DNA of 64,000 nt. It comes from Streptomyces tirandamycinicus. GTDB lineage: Bacteria > Actinomycetota > Actinomycetes > Streptomycetales > Streptomycetaceae. The position numbers and the translations under genes were made by a program. Under the pieces are notes generated by a model, which had not been told where the DNA came from, did no database searches, and was given only the letters and a program-made list of their open reading frames with translations. Location of the stretch: positions 5,281,001 through 5,345,000 of the forward strand of contig NZ_CP029188.1 of the NCBI RefSeq assembly GCF_003097515.1, given 5' to 3'. This document shows, piece by piece, positions 1-10,729 of the stretch (position 1 is the first letter of the stretch; the number at the start of each line of letters is the position of its first letter).

Positions 1-590
1 CCGTCGCAGATCGCGGCCTCGATCATCGAGTCACCGACGACCTTCAGGACGAACAGTTCGCCGTCGCCGACCAGCTGGCGGGGGAGGGGGAAGACGTCCT
101 CGACCGACTCCTCGGCGAGGATGGGGCCACCGGCGGCGATCCGGCCGACCAGCGGCACGTACGAGGCGGCGGGCTTGCCCGTGGCGTCCGTGGGCTGCGT
201 GGCCGGCTGGTCGGAGCCCCGCACCTCGTAGGCCCGGGGCCGGTGCGGGTCGCGGCGGAGGAAGCCCTTCCGCTCCAGTGCCATCAGCTGATGGGCCACG
301 GACGACGTGCTGGACAGTCCCACCGCCTGGCCGATCTCGCGCATCGACGGCGGGTATCCGCGGCGCTGCACCGAGTCGCGGATGACCTCGATGACCCTGC
401 GCTGGCGGTCCGTGAGTCCGGAGCTGTCGGCGCGGATCCCGGGAGGTCGACCGGGCAGCGAGCGCGCGGGGCGCGCTGGCTCCGCGCCCTCCGGGTTCGT
501 GGCTGCGTCATTCATGGCATGCACCGGCTCGAATCGGTTCTGGGAGCTGTCCTGGGCAGTGATGGTGGCACTGTCAGCGGTGGTGGTCAC
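1..590 (-). CDS. lexA: LexA SOS repressor (3' end outside window)
   Basis: LexA represses DNA-damage genes and cuts itself when RecA is activated. The visible N-terminal 196 residues contain the wHTH domain (about residues 62-125, with GYPPSMREIGQAVGLSS), the Ala-Gly cleavage site in VGRIAAGGP and the start of the catalytic domain with the nucleophile serine in VVGDSMIEA; the rest lies left of position 1. I chose the GTG at 590 because a purine-rich GAGAGGGG stretch sits just upstream. An in-frame ATG 25 codons inside is an alternative. A good SOS box lies 64 bases upstream, as expected for autoregulation. The gene diverges from nrdR. Confidence 0.95.
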   Translation of the reverse strand, partial: MTTTADSATITAQDSSQNRFEPVHAMNDAATNPEGAEPARPARSLPGRPPGIRADSSGLTDRQRRVIEVIRDSVQRRGYPPSMREIGQAVGLSSTSSVAHQLMALERKGFLRRDPHRPRAYEVRGSDQPATQPTDATGKPAASYVPLVGRIAAGGPILAEESVEDVFPLPRQLVGDGELFVLKVVGDSMIEAAICD

Positions 591-653
591 GTCGGCCCCT
601 CTCGAGATGGTCTCCCTAGCTGGACAACGGTAGTTGCTTTCGAAAGGTTGCGC

Positions 654-667
654 CAAACACACGTTCG
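654..667 (-). promoter_or_regulatory. LexA-binding SOS box upstream of lexA
   Basis: On the minus strand the sequence is CGAACGTGTGTTTG. It fits the Gram-positive/actinobacterial SOS pattern CGAAC-N4-GTTYG at every fixed base. It lies 64 bases upstream of the lexA start, which suits autorepression. The match is read directly; binding is inferred. Confidence 0.85.
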
Positions 668-946
668 AGTGAAAAAACGCAGATCACCTTACGCTTGCCT
701 GGGGCTGGGTGTATAGAGGCCTGCGTTTGCGCCGTGGTCCGCGGGGGTGCGCGGCGGTCCACAGGGCCGGGCGTGCCCACCCCCAGTCTGGCACCCGATG
801 CCCCGCAAAGGGGTGACCCGGCCCCCCGGGGCCGGGCGTGCCGGGTGCCCCCGGGTACCCTCGTCGCCGACCGGTGCAGAGGTCTCGGCCGCTGGGCGGC
901 GCGCCCCCGCCGCGCGACACGCGTCAGGGGCGATTGGCGGTCAAAC

Positions 947-960
947 CCCAGATCTAGTGG
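947..960 (+). promoter_or_regulatory. NrdR box 1
   Basis: CCCAGATCTAGTGG resembles the NrdR box family (partial palindrome around AnATnT, with flanking C..G). A second similar box lies exactly 31 bp downstream. Paired boxes an integral number of helical turns apart are the known arrangement for NrdR control of nrd operons, so this pair probably autoregulates nrdRJ. Confidence 0.7.
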
Positions 961-977
961 TTGGATTGTCCCGGCCG

Positions 978-991
978 CCCAGAAGTTGTGG
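978..991 (+). promoter_or_regulatory. NrdR box 2
   Basis: CCCAGAAGTTGTGG matches box 1 at 11 of 14 positions. It is phased 31 bp away, about three helical turns, on the same side of the helix. It sits 113 bases before the nrdR start. Confidence 0.68.
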
Positions 992-1103
992 TCCCCGGTC
1001 CGCTGAAGGTCGCGGCGATCGCCTATGCTTGTGGCTGCTTCAAGGGGGCTGACGCGCCTCTGCGAGGCTGTTCAGTCGTGCTGTGAAGGAGGGTCGAGGA
1101 GCC

Positions 1104-1616
1104 ATGCACTGCCCCTTCTGCAGGCACCCGGACAGTCGTGTCGTCGACAGCCGGACCACCGACGACGGCACGTCGATCCGCCGCCGCCGCCAGTGCCCCG
1201 ACTGCTCCCGTCGTTTCACGACGGTCGAGACGGCGTCGCTCATGGTGATCAAGCGCAGCGGGGTGACCGAGCCCTTCAGCCGTACCAAGGTCATCTCCGG
1301 CGTGCGCAAGGCATGCCAGGGACGGCCCGTCACCGAGGACGCCCTCGCCCAGCTCGGCCAGCGGGTCGAGGAGGCGGTGCGCGCCACCGGCAGCGCCGAG
1401 CTGACCACCCACGACGTGGGTCTGGCCATACTCGGTCCCCTGCAGGAGCTCGACCTCGTCGCGTACCTGCGCTTCGCGTCCGTGTATCGAGCGTTCGACT
1501 CGCTCGAAGACTTCGAGGCCGCCATCACGGAGCTCCGTGAGCAGCGGCCGCCCGCAGGGCGGAGCGGGCCCGGTGCGCCCCACGGGGCCCCCGAGCCCGT
1601 CGAAGCCGCCGGCTGA
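1104..1616 (+). CDS. nrdR: Transcriptional repressor NrdR
   Basis: NrdR represses ribonucleotide reductase genes in response to the ATP/dATP ratio. The 170-residue product starts MHCPFCRHPDSRVVDSR and has the four-cysteine zinc ribbon (CPFC near residue 3, CPDC near residue 31), then an ATP-cone domain (about 49-139) with VIKRSG and VASVYRAF-like motifs. The ATG at 1104 begins the canonical zinc ribbon and follows a GAGGAG ribosome site; an upstream in-frame ATG at 1083 would add seven residues that the family lacks. The C-terminal tail is Pro/Gly-rich. Two NrdR boxes lie upstream and nrdJ follows 160 bases later, so this is the standard nrdRJ operon. Confidence 0.96.
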   Translation: MHCPFCRHPDSRVVDSRTTDDGTSIRRRRQCPDCSRRFTTVETASLMVIKRSGVTEPFSRTKVISGVRKACQGRPVTEDALAQLGQRVEEAVRATGSAELTTHDVGLAILGPLQELDLVAYLRFASVYRAFDSLEDFEAAITELREQRPPAGRSGPGAPHGAPEPVEAAG

Positions 1617-1776
1617 TCGACCGTCCCGCGAGGGCGGGCGGAGACCGGCCGCAGAGCGGCTGAAGCAGATGTGTCCCAGGTACTGCGTGGCGCGGTGCCC
1701 GGGACGTCAGACAGAGACTGTGCCCCGGGAAGATCTGGGCACTTCAGGGCGTTTTTGCCCGTATATGGGAGGCGGC

Positions 1777-4668
<2,892 letters not shown>

Positions 4669-4700
4669 TCCTGGACGCCGCTGACTGAGGTGTGAACCCC

Positions 4701-4739
4701 CGGGGAGGGGCGCCGGCTTCGTGCCGGCGCCCCTCCCCG
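4701..4739. terminator. Bidirectional hairpin terminator between nrdJ and the TerD-like gene
   Basis: A perfect 17-bp GC-rich inverted repeat with a 5-base loop (TTCGT) lies between two convergent genes. There is no long U-tract, which is normal for Streptomyces terminators. Confidence 0.85.
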
Positions 4740-4843
4740 GAGCCGTACAGCCGCCGCGGGGGAGAACGGTCCGCGGCGCAAGCCTCCGGCCGGGAGGGAG
4801 GCGGCGGGTTGGGGCGCGCCCCGGGCACGTCCCGACGCTCCGT

Positions 4844-5374
4844 TCAGGCCGGTGCGGCACCCATCAGCTCGGCGAACTCGGCCGGGGAAGCCGTGAAGCC
4901 GCGCAGGACGGGCCGCAGCCGCCACGCGCCCGACTCGTCCCGGGTGAACTCCGCGATCGTGGCGGCCGAGGCGTCCGGCATGCCCGAGAGGTCGTCGCTC
5001 GCCAGCTCCACCGGCCCGTCGAGTATCCGGGTCCCGGTGTTCGGGATGTCGGAGAAGGTCTTCTCCGCGGACGGCTGCTGGATGACCACGCCGACCACGA
5101 CCCTCGCGTAGGCCGAGGCAAGCCGCTCGAGCTCCAGGGTCATCACCTCGTCGGCGCCGAAGCCCTGCCCGGTGCGGCTGTCCCTGTCGAGGGTGATCGT
5201 GCCGTCCGGCGACCGGCTGTCGAAGTGCACGAGATAGGCGGGCGCGCCGTGGGGGGCGTCCGCCGTGTAGGTGGCCGCGACGATGTCGAGGTCGTGGGAG
5301 GCGGCTCCGATGGGGCTGGGGTCCCACTTGAGCGTCACCTGGACCTTCCGGAGCCCTTTGCTGAGACTGCTCAC
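4844..5374 (-). CDS. TerD-family stress protein
   Basis: The 176-residue product belongs to the TerD/CABP family of small cytoplasmic proteins tied to tellurite resistance, calcium signalling and stress. It shows the family opening (VQVTLKWDPSPIGAASHDLDIVAATY), the acidic DLD calcium-binding region, GFGADEVMTLELERL in the middle and an AEFTRDESGAWRLRPVLRGF ending. The GTG at 5374 has an AGGAAGGG ribosome site; the longer reading frame to 5464 would add 30 non-family residues. It stands alone and converges on nrdJ. Confidence 0.88.
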   Translation of the reverse strand: MSSLSKGLRKVQVTLKWDPSPIGAASHDLDIVAATYTADAPHGAPAYLVHFDSRSPDGTITLDRDSRTGQGFGADEVMTLELERLASAYARVVVGVVIQQPSAEKTFSDIPNTGTRILDGPVELASDDLSGMPDASAATIAEFTRDESGAWRLRPVLRGFTASPAEFAELMGAAPA

Positions 5375-5512
5375 CCGAATTCCCTTCCTCGTGGACGGCG
5401 GAGGCTCCCCGCGGGCCGCCCGGCTGCGTGCCGGCAACTCCCGGCCCCGTGTGCGAACTGTCATCGTGTCATGTGACCGGCGCGGCCCGGGATCGACCGG
5501 GATGGGGAGGCC

Positions 5513-5655
5513 TGATCCGGTGGGGAGGGTGACCGGAGCAGCTCCTTCACCCGGGGTGATCGGGTGGGGGGGACTGCGGGTGCTCCTTCACCCGGCGTGA
5601 TCCGGTGAGGAGGGCGACTGCGGGTACTCCTTCACCCGGGAGAGTGACCGAGGCC
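5513..5655. repeat. Imperfect 41-44-bp tandem repeat, about three units
   Basis: Units begin with CTCCTTCACCCGG at about 5542, 5583 and 5628, each followed by GTGATC-GGTG and GACTGCGGG stretches; a degenerate unit precedes them. The array lies in the non-coding gap before the YdbC-like gene. I see no open reading frame in it. Confidence 0.75.
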
Positions 5656-5681
5656 ACGGCCCCTGGCCGTACGATGGCGCG

Positions 5682-6287
5682 GTGCTGGTCAAGTGGATTC
5701 GCTGCACCGTCGTGGACCGGCGGGGGTTCGAGCGCGGGCAGCGGAAATGGGCGGGGCTACTGGGAGAGCCGGGCTTCCGGGGGCAGGGCGGCGGCTGGAG
5801 CCGGGGGCGGCCGGACGTCGCGCATGTGTTCGCGTTCTGGGAGACCCGTGCGTTCTACGACTCCTTCATGGCGCGGTCGCACGACCGCCTGGCGTCCGCC
5901 CAGTCGGGTACGTACAGGAATCTCCAGGCGAAGCTCTTCGATCACCGGTTCGACGTGAAGACCGGATTCGAGCCCCGGTTCACGGACGCGGACGTGGTGC
6001 GCGTGGCGCACTGCAGGGTGCACGAGCACAGGGTCGAGCACTTCTCGTTGATGCAGGCGAAGGTGTGGAACCCGGCCATGGCGGGGTCCCCGGGCATGGT
6101 GCGGGGGCTCTTCGGCGAAGCCCCGGGAAACGAGTTCCTGGTGCTGTCCATGTGGCAGTCGGCCGCGGAGCACGGCAAGTACCGGGTGGAGCGGGTGGAG
6201 CGGCTGTCCCTCAGGGCGCAGACGGAGGCGGACATCGCGGCGCTGGCCGGTGACGTCGTGGAACTGGAGCCGTCCTGGACCGTGTGA
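5682..6287 (+). CDS. YdbC/DUF4937 family protein
   Basis: The 201-residue protein starts MLVKWIRCTVVDR and has two related halves, each with a strand pattern of the dimeric alpha/beta-barrel (antibiotic-monooxygenase-like) fold. The second half carries VLSMWQSAAEHGKYR, typical of YdbC-like proteins. Its reaction is unknown; members bind or act on small molecules without a known cofactor. The start is a GTG at 5682 with no strong ribosome site, and the tandem repeat array ends only about 30 bases before it. No neighbour suggests a pathway. Confidence 0.75.
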   Translation: MLVKWIRCTVVDRRGFERGQRKWAGLLGEPGFRGQGGGWSRGRPDVAHVFAFWETRAFYDSFMARSHDRLASAQSGTYRNLQAKLFDHRFDVKTGFEPRFTDADVVRVAHCRVHEHRVEHFSLMQAKVWNPAMAGSPGMVRGLFGEAPGNEFLVLSMWQSAAEHGKYRVERVERLSLRAQTEADIAALAGDVVELEPSWTV

Positions 6288-6290
6288 CCG

Positions 6291-6320
6291 CCCCGGCCGG
6301 CGGCGCCCCGCCCCGGCCGG
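6291..6320. repeat. 30-bp direct repeat, left copy
   Basis: This 30-bp GC-only stretch recurs without mismatch at 6575-6604. The two copies bracket the ACT-domain remnant at 6331-6555. It also forms GC hairpins that could terminate the upstream gene. Confidence 0.8.
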
Positions 6321-6330
6321 CGGCGCCCCG

Positions 6331-6555
6331 TCAGGGCAGGGCCGGGTGCCGGGCGCGGCTCACGTCGTACACCCCCGCCACATCACGCATCGCGCGCATC
6401 AGCGCGGGAAGCCCGGCGGCGTCCTGGAGCCGGAGCGTGTACGTGTGCCGCACGCGCTGCTCGCTCGGCGGTTCGACGATGGCGGAGACGACCGCCGCCC
6501 CCGCCGTCGCGATGGCCTCGGTGAGATCGGCGAGGAGGCGGGGCCTGCCGAACGC
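6331..6555 (-). pseudogene. Remnant of the C-terminal ACT domain of a RelA/SpoT-type protein
   Basis: Read on the minus strand, this gives about 74 residues: RPRLLADLTEAI, SAIVEPPSEQRVRHTYTL, then GLPALMRAMRDVAGVYDVSRAR and a stop. The order matches the regulatory ACT domain that closes long Rel/Spo/Rsh alarmone enzymes. A TAG codon blocks the frame at 6556-6558 and no start codon exists inside, so only the tail of a gene remains. Streptomyces carries a second Rel homologue (rshA) near lexA, which makes a local duplication or transposition the likely source. The ACT family is clear; the exact parent gene is inferred. Confidence 0.72.
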
Positions 6556-6574
6556 CTATGCCTGCGGCGCTACC

Positions 6575-6604
6575 CCCCGGCCGGCGGCGCCCCGCCCCGG
6601 CCGG
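6575..6604. repeat. 30-bp direct repeat, right copy
   Basis: Identical to 6291-6320. Bases from about 6583 to 6617 also form a 12-bp perfect GC hairpin. Confidence 0.8.
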
Positions 6605-6707
6605 CCGGGGCGCCGCCAGGGGAGGTGTACGGCGCCACCGTGGTACCGGACGACGCCCGCGGCGGACGGCCGCCGCACACGTTAAAGATCAAGTTAGGGT
6701 TTGTCCT

Positions 6708-7367
6708 ATGGCACGACCACGGCGCATCGTCCTCGTCCGGCACGGCGAGTCGGAGGGCAACGCCGACGACTCGGTGTACGAGCGCAAGCCCGATCACGCG
6801 CTGAGCCTCACCGACCGGGGGTGGCGCCAGGCCGAGGACACCGGCGGCCGGCTGCGCACCCTGTTTGGTCATGAACGCGTCAGTGTCTATGTGTCGCCCT
6901 ATCGACGCACCCACCAGACCCTCCACGCCTTCCGGCTCGACTCCCGGCTCGTCCGGGTCAGGGAGGAACCGCGACTGCGCGAGCAGGACTGGGGAAACTG
7001 GCAGGAGCGGGACGCCGTGCGGCTGCAGAAGGCCTACCGCGACGCCTACGGCCACTTCTTCTACCGATTCCCGCAGGGCGAGTCGGGAGCGGATGTCTAC
7101 GACCGGGTCGGAGCGTTCCTGGAGAGTCTCCACCGCAGCTTCGAGTCGCCCGAGCACCCGCCCAACGTCCTCCTCGTCACCCACGGGCTGACCATGCGCC
7201 TCTTCTGCATGCGCTGGTTCCACTGGACGGTGCCCGAATTCGAGTCGCTCTCGAATCCCGACAACGGCGAGACGAGGATGCTGCTGCTCGGCGAGGACGG
7301 CAGGTACACCCTGGACAGGCCCTTCGAGCGCTGGTGCACACCCGAGTGGTACGGGGTCACCGGATAG
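6708..7367 (+). CDS. Histidine phosphatase family protein
   Basis: The 219-residue protein has the phosphohistidine motif LVRHGESEGN (His12), a second catalytic histidine in LLVTHGLTMR (His159), and the arginines and glutamate of the phosphoglycerate-mutase-like fold (YVSPYRRTHQT; EEPRLREQDWGNW). It is probably a small phosphatase; the substrate cannot be told. The ATG at 6708 has no clear ribosome site. A TTAGGGT-like -10 element seven to eight bases upstream suggests a leaderless or nearly leaderless transcript. The next gene starts 12 bases after its stop, so the two are likely co-transcribed. Confidence 0.88.
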   Translation: MARPRRIVLVRHGESEGNADDSVYERKPDHALSLTDRGWRQAEDTGGRLRTLFGHERVSVYVSPYRRTHQTLHAFRLDSRLVRVREEPRLREQDWGNWQERDAVRLQKAYRDAYGHFFYRFPQGESGADVYDRVGAFLESLHRSFESPEHPPNVLLVTHGLTMRLFCMRWFHWTVPEFESLSNPDNGETRMLLLGEDGRYTLDRPFERWCTPEWYGVTG

Positions 7368-7379
7368 AGTGGCGGTGCG

Positions 7380-8288
7380 ATGACCGCTCACTCCACTCTC
7401 GACCGGCGCCTCGACCGCGCCTTGGCCAGCCTGCGCGGGCTGTCCGTGGGAGACGCCCTGGGCTCCCAGTTCTTCGTACCCTCCAACCATTCCCTGCTGA
7501 AGCGGCGCGTGCCGCCGTCCGGACCCTGGCAGTGGACCGACGACACCGAGATGGCCTGCTCGGTGGTGGCCGTGCTGGCCGCGCACAACCGGATCGACCA
7601 GGACGCACTCGCCCGGTCCTTCGCCGAGCACCACGACTTCGACCGCGGCTACGGTCCCGCCGTGAACCGGATGCTGAGGCTGATCCGCGAGGGCGGCGAC
7701 TGGCGCGAGCTGGCTGCGGAGCTCTTCAACGGGCAGGGCTCATGGGGCAACGGCGCCGCGATGCGCATCGCCCCGCTCGGCGCCTGGTACGCCGACGACC
7801 CCGAGCAGGCCACCCACCAGGCGGAGATCTCCGCGTACACGACGCACCAGCACCGCGAGGCCGTCGTCGGGTCCATGGCCGTCGCGGCGGCCGCGTCGCT
7901 CGCGGCCTCCCCGGACGGGCCTCCGTCGCCCGGCGAGCTGCTCGACGGGGTGATCGCACTCGTGCCGCGCAGCGCGGTCGGGCAGGGGCTGCGCCGGGCG
8001 CGCGACATGCTCGACTACGGCGACGTCAACACGGTCGCGGCGGTGCTCGGCCGGGGACGCCGTACGAGCGCGCACGACACCGTTCCGTTCGCTCTCTGGT
8101 CCGCGGCCCGGGCCCTCGGGGACTTCGAGGAGACCTTCTGGACCACCGCGCAGGTGGGCGGGGACGTCGACACGACCTGCGCCATCGCGGGGGGAGTGGT
8201 CGCGGCGGCCGGGGCCGGGGCTCCGCCGGCGGCCTGGCTGGCGCAGACCGAGGCCCTGCCCGACTGGCTGCCCGCCCCGGCTGCCTGA
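7380..8288 (+). CDS. ADP-ribosylglycohydrolase family protein
   Basis: The 302-residue protein removes ADP-ribose from proteins or related substrates by analogy with DraG/ARH enzymes. It has the full metal-site set: GLSVGDALGS near residue 20, WTDDTEMA near residue 57, GSWGNGAAMRIAPLG near residue 121 and GGDVDTTCAIAGG near residue 260, whose aspartates bind the Mg/Mn pair. It starts 12 bases after the histidine phosphatase stop, which suggests one transcript. No ADP-ribosyltransferase is visible nearby, so the target is unknown. Confidence 0.9.
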   Translation: MTAHSTLDRRLDRALASLRGLSVGDALGSQFFVPSNHSLLKRRVPPSGPWQWTDDTEMACSVVAVLAAHNRIDQDALARSFAEHHDFDRGYGPAVNRMLRLIREGGDWRELAAELFNGQGSWGNGAAMRIAPLGAWYADDPEQATHQAEISAYTTHQHREAVVGSMAVAAAASLAASPDGPPSPGELLDGVIALVPRSAVGQGLRRARDMLDYGDVNTVAAVLGRGRRTSAHDTVPFALWSAARALGDFEETFWTTAQVGGDVDTTCAIAGGVVAAAGAGAPPAAWLAQTEALPDWLPAPAA

Positions 8289-8936
8289 CCCCGGGAGGCA
8301 CCCCGGCGCGGTGAGGCACTGCCCCGCCCCGTCGTCCCGTCGCCGTCTCGCCGTCACGCGTCCTGCCGTCCCGCGACCCTGCCGTCACGGCGCCGTCTCG
8401 CCGTCGTGCCTCGACGGGGCCGCTACGTGGCGTTCGTCGGTGCCGGGGCCGGCTTGCCGGCCGGGTGACAGGCCACCTCTACCGGGTGACGCGTGGCACC
8501 CGCGCCATCGCGAGGGACCTCTGCCAACTCGCCCCGTGTCCGGGGGTGGTGACGCACTCCGAACCCCGGATGCGCCCCGTGTATGGTCCTTCACGAATGC
8601 GATACGCCGGTAAGGGGTGCTTCCACCGGCTGGACGTCGGCGGTGCCGTCGAGCGTCCCGCGGACCGCCTTCGGCAGGTCATGCGCCTGGGTACCGGCGG
8701 TGTCGGCGGTGCACCCGGATTCATGCGCCCACCGGGTCCTGGACATGCCCCGGTGATGACGCCACAGCGATCCGGAGTGTGCGGAAGCGAATACCCGGAC
8801 AGGGCTCTCGCCGTCTGCCGCCGGCCGGGCCACGGTGCCGCGGCCGGGTCCGGGCGGCGGGCGGCGGCGGAAGCGTCCGGGGAACGGGGAGCCGGGGTGT
8901 CGCGGCCGCGCCGCGCGGCGTAATCTGTCTGGCGCC
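8289..8936. other. Gene-free stretch of about 650 bp
   Basis: The first 120 bases are repetitive (many CCGTC and CGTCTCGCCG units). The rest shows no reading frame with Streptomyces-like codon bias on either strand. A TAATCT -10-like element at 8921-8926 close to the rnhB start is the only signal I would support. Confidence 0.5.
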
Positions 8937-9647
8937 ATGCCCTACGAAGCACCCACGCACACCGTCGAGCGCTCTCTTCGCGCCACCACCGGTGCCAAGA
9001 TCATCGCTGGTGTCGACGAGGTCGGGCGAGGGGCCTGGGCCGGTCCCGTCACGGTGTGCGCGGCCATCACGGGGCTGCGGCGGCCACCCGAGGGTCTGAC
9101 CGACTCCAAGCTGATCACACCCAGGCGCCGTGCCGCCCTGGCGGCGGAACTGGAGCGCTGGGTCACCTGCCACGCGCTCGGCCACGCCTCCCCGGAGGAG
9201 ATCGACGACCTGGGTATGACGGCGGCCCTGCGTCTGGCGGCGTCGCGGGCCCTGGAGGGGCTTCCGGTCCGGCCCGACGCGGTGATCCTCGATGGCAAGC
9301 ACGACTACCTCGGCGCGCCGTGGCGGGTCCGGACGGTCATCAAGGGCGACCGGTCGTGCATCGCCGTCGCGGCCGCCTCGGTGATCGCCAAGGTGCGGCG
9401 GGACGAGCTGATGGCCGAGCTCGGGCTGGAATCGGCGGCCGTTGAGCCGTATGCGTTCGCCGAGAACGCCGGCTACCCGTCACCGGTGCACAAGGCGGCA
9501 CTGCACGACCTCGGTCCCACGCCCTTCCACCGGCTTTCCTGGGCCTACCTCGACGCGATGCCGCGCTGGCGGCACCTGAAGAAGGTCCGGATCGCCGCGG
9601 AGGCGGCCGCTCTGGAAAGCGGGGGCCAACTCGGCTTCGACTTCTGA
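8937..9647 (+). CDS. rnhB: Ribonuclease HII
   Basis: RNase HII cuts the RNA strand of RNA-DNA hybrids and single ribonucleotides in DNA. The 236-residue protein has GVDEVGRGAWAGPV near residue 22 (the catalytic Asp-Glu pair), LTDSKL near 55, LDGKHDY near 119 and VIKGDRSCIAVAAASVIAKV near 138, followed by the C-terminal PSPVHKAAL and PFHRLSW segments. The ATG at 8937 follows a TAATCT -10-like element by 10 bases, so the mRNA is probably leaderless or has a very short leader; no Shine-Dalgarno site is present. Confidence 0.96.
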   Translation: MPYEAPTHTVERSLRATTGAKIIAGVDEVGRGAWAGPVTVCAAITGLRRPPEGLTDSKLITPRRRAALAAELERWVTCHALGHASPEEIDDLGMTAALRLAASRALEGLPVRPDAVILDGKHDYLGAPWRVRTVIKGDRSCIAVAAASVIAKVRRDELMAELGLESAAVEPYAFAENAGYPSPVHKAALHDLGPTPFHRLSWAYLDAMPRWRHLKKVRIAAEAAALESGGQLGFDF

Positions 9648-9755
9648 ACCGGCCGTACCAGGAGTACTGTGCCGACCGGCCCGACCGCCGGTCGCACTTA
9701 ACTTATGTGCCACCCGCCGATGCCCGTCGCACCGGCGTTTGATAAAAATCCACCC

Positions 9756-10376
9756 ATGCCTCTCATCCCCGAGGAGCCTCAGATTCACGAGAGTGCCCAG
9801 GGTCCCCGCGCAGCCTCGGCCGCAGGCCGTACCGCGCCGACCCCCCGTCCCGTACCCGGTCCGCGCAGCGTGGCCGCTCCCCGTCCCGGGCGCCCCGGCC
9901 CCGGTCCGGCCAGGCCCGCTCCGCCCGCGCAGCGCACGCACGGCTCCGCCACTCCGGCGTCGCCCCGGAAGCAGAATCGTTCCGCGCCGCAGATCCAGCT
10001 CATTCCCGCCTCCGCCGAGGGGGCGCTCGACGCGGCCGGTGAGGCCGTCGACCTGCTGCTCGACTCGGGGCGTGCTCCGGGCGAGATCCTGGTGCTGACC
10101 ACGGGTGAGCAGCACCCCTGGGCCGTTCACGAGCTGTCCTTCGGCGAGAGCGCCTACTGGGCCCAGCACGATGCCGCCGACGACGTCTTCTACGCGGACG
10201 CCGCCTCGGTGGGGCGTGCTTCGCCCCGGCCCGTGGTCGTCGTCGCCATGAACAGTGACGACGCCGCCGACGCCGCCGCGCGGGTGCTGCCCGTCGCCCT
10301 GGGGCACGCGCGTGCGCTGCTGATCGTGTGCGGTGACCCGAAGCGGATCGACGCGGCGCTCGGCGCGGGTGTCTGA
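9756..10376 (+). CDS. Conserved actinobacterial protein of unknown function
   Basis: The 206-residue product has a Pro/Ala-rich, probably disordered N-terminus (residues 1-78) and a compact alpha/beta C-terminal half (about 80-206) with ILVLTTGEQHPWAVHELSFG and PVVVVAMNSDDAADAAARVLPVALGHARALLIVCGDP. That half resembles the accessory domain at the end of some UvrD/DNA-helicase-like proteins, but I cannot assign a reaction. The ATG at 9756 lies seven bases after a TAAAAAT-type -10 element, again consistent with leaderless transcription. It follows rnhB in the same direction. Confidence 0.7.
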   Translation: MPLIPEEPQIHESAQGPRAASAAGRTAPTPRPVPGPRSVAAPRPGRPGPGPARPAPPAQRTHGSATPASPRKQNRSAPQIQLIPASAEGALDAAGEAVDLLLDSGRAPGEILVLTTGEQHPWAVHELSFGESAYWAQHDAADDVFYADAASVGRASPRPVVVVAMNSDDAADAAARVLPVALGHARALLIVCGDPKRIDAALGAGV

Positions 10377-10729
10377 GCGGACCGGCGGGGCGTACGCCCG
10401 GACCGGGCTGCGCTCGCAGCGCGTCCGGCGCCGTGCTCTGCCCTGACGGGCTGCTCCAGCCCGGCGCGGTGCGGGTGGGCGCCGGCTCAGGGCCGTGCGG
10501 TACGCCGTGCGGGGCACCGCCGGCCAGTGCGCCCCTGCCTCCGCGCCCGCGGGACCCGTCGCGCGCCGGCGAGTGGCGGCGGCATCCTCGCCAGGAAGAG
10601 CCGCCCGCACCCTTCGCCCGGTGGCGCCGGCGAGTGGCGGTCGGCGTCGCGGCTGCCGGCCGGGGTGAACGGTTGGCCGGCGCCGCCCCACCCGGACTCA
10701 CCAGGCCGGGCAACGGCTCCCGGCGCGTC
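10377..10729. other. Gene-free stretch between convergent genes
   Basis: This 353-bp GC-rich stretch lies between two convergent genes. It contains two short copies of a GCCGGCGAGTGGCGG sequence (near 10565 and 10627). I see no gene and no strong terminator. Confidence 0.4.

Noticed and set aside
1083..1103. Upstream ATG (1083) as the nrdR start
   Set aside because: It would add seven residues before the invariant MHCPFC start and lies before the better-placed ribosome site.
1000..1776. Cobalamin riboswitch ahead of nrdR or nrdJ
   Set aside because: No B12-box-like sequence or fitting stem structure was found; nrdJ itself uses B12 but is not expected to be repressed by it.
5513..5655. Possible CRISPR array
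   Set aside because: The units are contiguous tandem copies without unique spacers, are imperfect, and no cas gene is in the window.
8591..8938. A 115-codon minus-strand ORF before rnhB
   Set aside because: No ribosome site, Arg/Pro-rich composition, no recognisable domain, and it overlaps the rnhB promoter region.
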